From positions 20,777,261 to 20,841,260 of the forward strand of contig NC_003074.8 in NCBI RefSeq assembly GCF_000001735.4: a stretch of DNA of 64,000 nt, given 5' to 3'. The stretch is from Arabidopsis thaliana. Lineage: Eukaryota; Streptophyta; Magnoliopsida; Brassicales; Brassicaceae. The translations under genes and the position numbers were made by a program. Shown here in pieces: positions 60,473 to 64,000 of this stretch; position 1 is the first letter of the stretch, and every line of letters starts with the position of its first letter. The notes under the pieces are model-generated. The model saw only the letters and a program-made list of their open reading frames with translations. It ran no database searches and was not told the origin of the DNA.

Positions 60473-63400
60473 TCAAGCTGTCTTTACTTTAGTCGAAGTA
60501 TCTTTTCCTCTCCGGAGCCATAAGTTGACAAGAACTGAATCAATCATGATCTGTAACATTCCAGATTTACGTCAATAATTTATAAAATTATGCACACAAG
60601 TACATGATGATTATAATACAATTTGTAACCTGGTTCAGGTGTGCAGCTACACAAGGAAGAACCAATAGCCCTGTCTCACCAAATGCACCTCCTAATTGCT
60701 CTACTACCGCCACCATTACCGGTAATGTTTTCTATGCCACCACAAGAAAAGAACTCCCAAATTTAAGAGATCAAAATCGGTTCTAAAAGGCAAACTCTAT
60801 TATTACCTGGCTTGAAACGAGCAAAACTGCAGTGCTGTTTTCCTTGGAGCTCTTGCTACCACCTGTAAGACCGGAGAGGATGCGGATTGAAACAGCATTG
60901 AATGCTAGTAGAGAAAGATGCAGCAATCTGTAAGAAGACGTAAGAATCTTCTGTCAAACGTAATCCGCATTTCTAACACACAAGCCAAATATTTCCATGA
61001 GCTTCTTCACTTGGTATCTTTTCTATATGTTAAAAGAAGAATGCGTACATTCCAATGCCAACTGCTGCAAGGAAAACCTTAGGTTGAACGGATAGTAGCA
61101 GTGATCTTGACCTGCTCACTTGGATCCATGGCACCTAGAATATTAATCATGGAATAAACACTATTAAGTTCCCAAAATAACCAGGTAAATGCAATAACAA
61201 AGTCAGACCAGTTGAAGTAGCCAGGGAAGCAGAGGTTAAACTATAAAAAGGAAAAAAGTATTAAGTCCTTCTATCTCCAAAGTCATAACCGTGACTGCAA
61301 ATATGGTTTTTGCAATTTAGTAAAAGCTTTGGATTGGCACATCAATGCCACGGAATGTTGAAATCCCAAGCTATCATACAAGAAAAGAGAAAGTTTTAAG
61401 TACAGGCATCTAAAATGCCAAGTTTAAGATTCCTGCAACAAAGCAAAACTCCAAGGATATGACTTCAGAAAGTTATTCAAGGGGTGTAGAAATTACGGGA
61501 GACTAACATTTCATATCTTACCAAACTGAGGCAGATTGCGTTGATTTTCGAAAAGAGTTTACGGTTATTGTCAACAAAGTTTGCGAAACCTGTATCACAC
61601 ATTTCAACAAGAGTTTCAACAAGGTCAGAAAGTAGGCAGCGATAAGCATATATATTTATTATAAACAGAACCATTTTGATCCATTGTCACGATAAAGTGA
61701 CTGCTAACTATTTAAAATGGTATGTATTCAATTACTTTCACCAGAGAAGTAAAATATAACAAATGGCGCTCACCTTTGAATGATTCTCGAATAACCTATA
61801 ACAGAAGAAACCAAGTATGTCAAAGCTCGATTTTAAAAACGTGTGCAAAATGGCAAGTGATAGAACTTCATGCTGAAATGACTGTTTGTGAAAGGTTCAT
61901 ATAAACATCAGGGAAAGTAACAAATAATAGAGAGTAAGCTTTCTTCATTTTCAAATGAGCCACGCAACAACCCTATTATAATTTCCAATAAAGTATTCAC
62001 ATATCTTTTGGCAACAACCACCTCTGCAAATTTAGCTTTCACAATTGTACCGTATATCAGAATTTATATTGATTCATCATTGCAAGAACAGGACAAACAG
62101 AAAGATTGTCTCACCTTGCCAATGATTAAAGGAATTAACAGAGTAACTATAAGACTTCTGAATAGTTGGTCAGTAGGAAACGAAACCCCTACTCCCCCAG
62201 CTATGTATCTTGATACCCAAAATGGAATCTGATTAGAGGTCAAACCACGTTAACTTCAGTGTCAGAAGACGCAATACTCATTCTTAATAGAAGACTTTGA
62301 AGTTTGAATCCTACTCATAGTCATAGATACAAGATCATGAGTTGTTTTGAGAACAAATTGCTAAGCAATTCGGAAATATAGACCAGGAAACAATCTTACT
62401 AAAAATACCCCTGATTCTGCATGATCAACTAGTTTCAAAGGAGGAACAATAATATGCAAGTCGTTCGGCTTACAGTTAAAATTCCTAATAAGTTAGATGC
62501 CACTGTCACAGCAAGAGCAAGAGCAGCATTACCACCAGCAAGCTGAATTGGCAATATGATAAGTCAGTGGAACGCAAGAAAAACAGTTTTGCACAAAATA
62601 TTGATTAGACTTATATCAAATTGAGTACGTGAGTAAGGGCAACACCACTTGATAAGGTGGTTGGCATACAGCAAAATATACCCAGCCCTGTAAAGAGCAA
62701 AAGGACATACATAAGTTTTGGACTCCTCAATCACTAACTCACTACTGAGCTGGAACTGAAGAATAAGGTATTCAAAATTGAACCATAAATGTAAGAAACG
62801 GATCAAGATTCAAAGACAACGTCAAAGTGGAACTGTTGGATACAAGATCACAAAGGCAATCAGATTACTACTTAATAACGCAGCTATAGTTGATCAATTA
62901 GTTGTCAGATATTATATAACGAGAGACAATTTAACAAAAACTGTAGATGTAATGTAAATCAATGGAAGCCGATACAATATAAGCAGTAACAAGTTCAGGA
63001 AAGAACGTGGTCTTTGAAGTTTTACTTGACACTAAGTTTAAGATAGAGAAAGAGTAACCTGTAACAAGTTCACGAGGTTGGAGTTGGACCAACATAATTA
63101 GCCTTGAGAAGGATGGAGTGAGCAACAAAATAGAGATCTGAAAGAAAAAGAGAAATAGTTTGCGTTTAAGTATGTAGTATAACTAACAGGAGTTAAAAAA
63201 AGGAAAAGCATTACCAAAAGGTTTCTATTCATTAGATTTTCTTATTTTCAGAACTTAGCAGAAGAGATCTACAGAAGAGGAAACATTCACAGAACATATG
63301 AAAGCTAAAGATGAGTCAAGATCATACTAGCCCAAAGAGTCCAAGAGGCCACCCTTTGACAGCAGCACCAATCGCTTCGGTACGTAAAGTCAACCCTGCT

Positions 63401-63986
63401 CCACAATACATGAAAAGAGTACACATTTGATAAGCTATTCGACAGAAACAAAGTGATTGCTTCCATCACCCTTTAACATAGAAAAAGAAGAAGAACAAAG
63501 CAATTGTACACTTATGCCACAGCTGATAGAATCACCTGATATAATAAATATCCCGCATGTGCTGATCTTAGTGAAAGAGTACTTGTCTGCAAGACAGCCT
63601 AGAGTCGGATTTGCAAAGCCCAACCCCACTCCACTAACAAGAGCTAACCAACAAAGCACAACATGAAATTGAAATGTCAAAAGTAACAAAGTGAGGCATA
63701 AGAGGTCACTAGAAGCATCACATTAAAGTGATAAGTAATCTTCATGGAAAATTGAATTTTGATGCAGTCAACCTTGTCATCAGACTTTAAAAGATCTAGC
63801 CTAAACTTTCATCTCAAGAATCGTTAGGGAAAATGAGGATTACGTGGAAAATTGGAAAGGAAAAAAAGGGCAAGAGCAATGTGTAATGTTACCTAGAGGC
63901 AAGAAATTATCTGAAGCAAAACTCAGCAATTCCTTGCCAAAATATAATCTTTGAGCTGAAGCTGAAATGCCTCCGTCACCACCAAG
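60473..63986 (-). CDS. BASS4: Plastid sodium/bile-acid symporter family protein (5' end outside the window)
   Basis: Visible exons: 63986-63893, 63643-63536, 63395-63328, 63137-63059, 62687-62629, 62542-62474, 62228-62117, 61795-61774, 61589-61522, 61134-61049, 60927-60807, 60731-60630, 60550-60473. Phases agree throughout; one exon is only 22 nt. Conserved SBF-family features are GLGFANPTLGCLADKYS, LCCMPTTLSSGVALT-type text (FCCMPTTLSSGVALTH) and LAGGNAALALAVTVASN, which correspond to the two Na+-site crossover regions, among about nine hydrophobic segments. The C-terminus is KVKTA. In Arabidopsis BASS proteins are chloroplast envelope carriers (BASS2 takes pyruvate); the substrate of BASS4 is not known to me. 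The transit peptide and first exon(s) lie beyond 64000. Confidence 0.9.
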
Positions 63987-64000
63987 CTGTGAACACAAAA

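Noticed and set aside
60304-60474. GA and CT repeats of opposite sense forming a possible long hairpin
   Set aside because: Simple repeats of about 20 bp each, common in plant UTRs; no evidence of function.

Overview
This is a gene-dense plant nuclear window: intron-rich genes with GT-AG introns, AT-rich intergenic DNA, plastid transit peptides, and plant-only families (TBL, CSLA, plant ferritin, RETICULATA-related). The order of recognisable genes matches Arabidopsis thaliana chromosome 3, roughly At3g55980 to At3g56160. I recognised this from protein families and order, not from a search. Spliced lengths I reconstructed by hand divide by three and fit the families throughout, except where noted.

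Layout, left to right. 1-8.4 kb: 3' end of a CCCH zinc-finger gene (SZF1, +), ESK1/TBL29 (+) and CSLA14 (-), the last two being Golgi hemicellulose genes. 8.4-11.5 kb: a gene-free AT-rich stretch with a tandem repeat and a probable non-autonomous Helitron. 11.5-15.1 kb: a small plastid membrane protein (+), the 25-residue ribosomal protein eL41 split over two exons (-), and a PPR protein (+). 15.4-28.7 kb: UGP3 (-, 17 exons), a receptor-like pseudokinase (-) and a HOTHEAD-like GMC oxidoreductase (-). 29.7-35.7 kb: cyclophilin ROC2 (-) and the methyltransferase PMT22 (-), separated by 3 kb that carries a diverged second copy of the ROC2 upstream region. 36.3 kb: tRNA-Lys(CUU). 37-45.6 kb: ferritin FER3 (-), the LRR receptor kinase MRLK/IMK3 (-), PRA1.B1 (-). 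46-55.4 kb: TRM5, BADC1 and RER6, all on +. 56.5-64 kb: eIF3c (-) and the 3' part of the plastid transporter BASS4 (-), cut by the window edge.

The genes do not form an operon or one pathway. Several are housekeeping translation or tRNA genes (eL41, eIF3c, TRM5, tRNA-Lys), and the eL41, ROC2, PRA1/TRM5 and eIF3c promoters carry telo-boxes, some with site II motifs. Several are plastid proteins (UGP3, FER3, BADC1, RER6, BASS4).

No new multi-gene system is visible. The most useful oddities are two single-base indels that break MRLK into three frames; a TRM5 exon junction that no GT-AG intron can splice in frame; a 74-bp fragment of eIF3c re-inserted in inverted orientation beside its parent between 14-bp direct repeats; a duplicated ROC2 promoter without its gene; and a GC-AG intron in BADC1.
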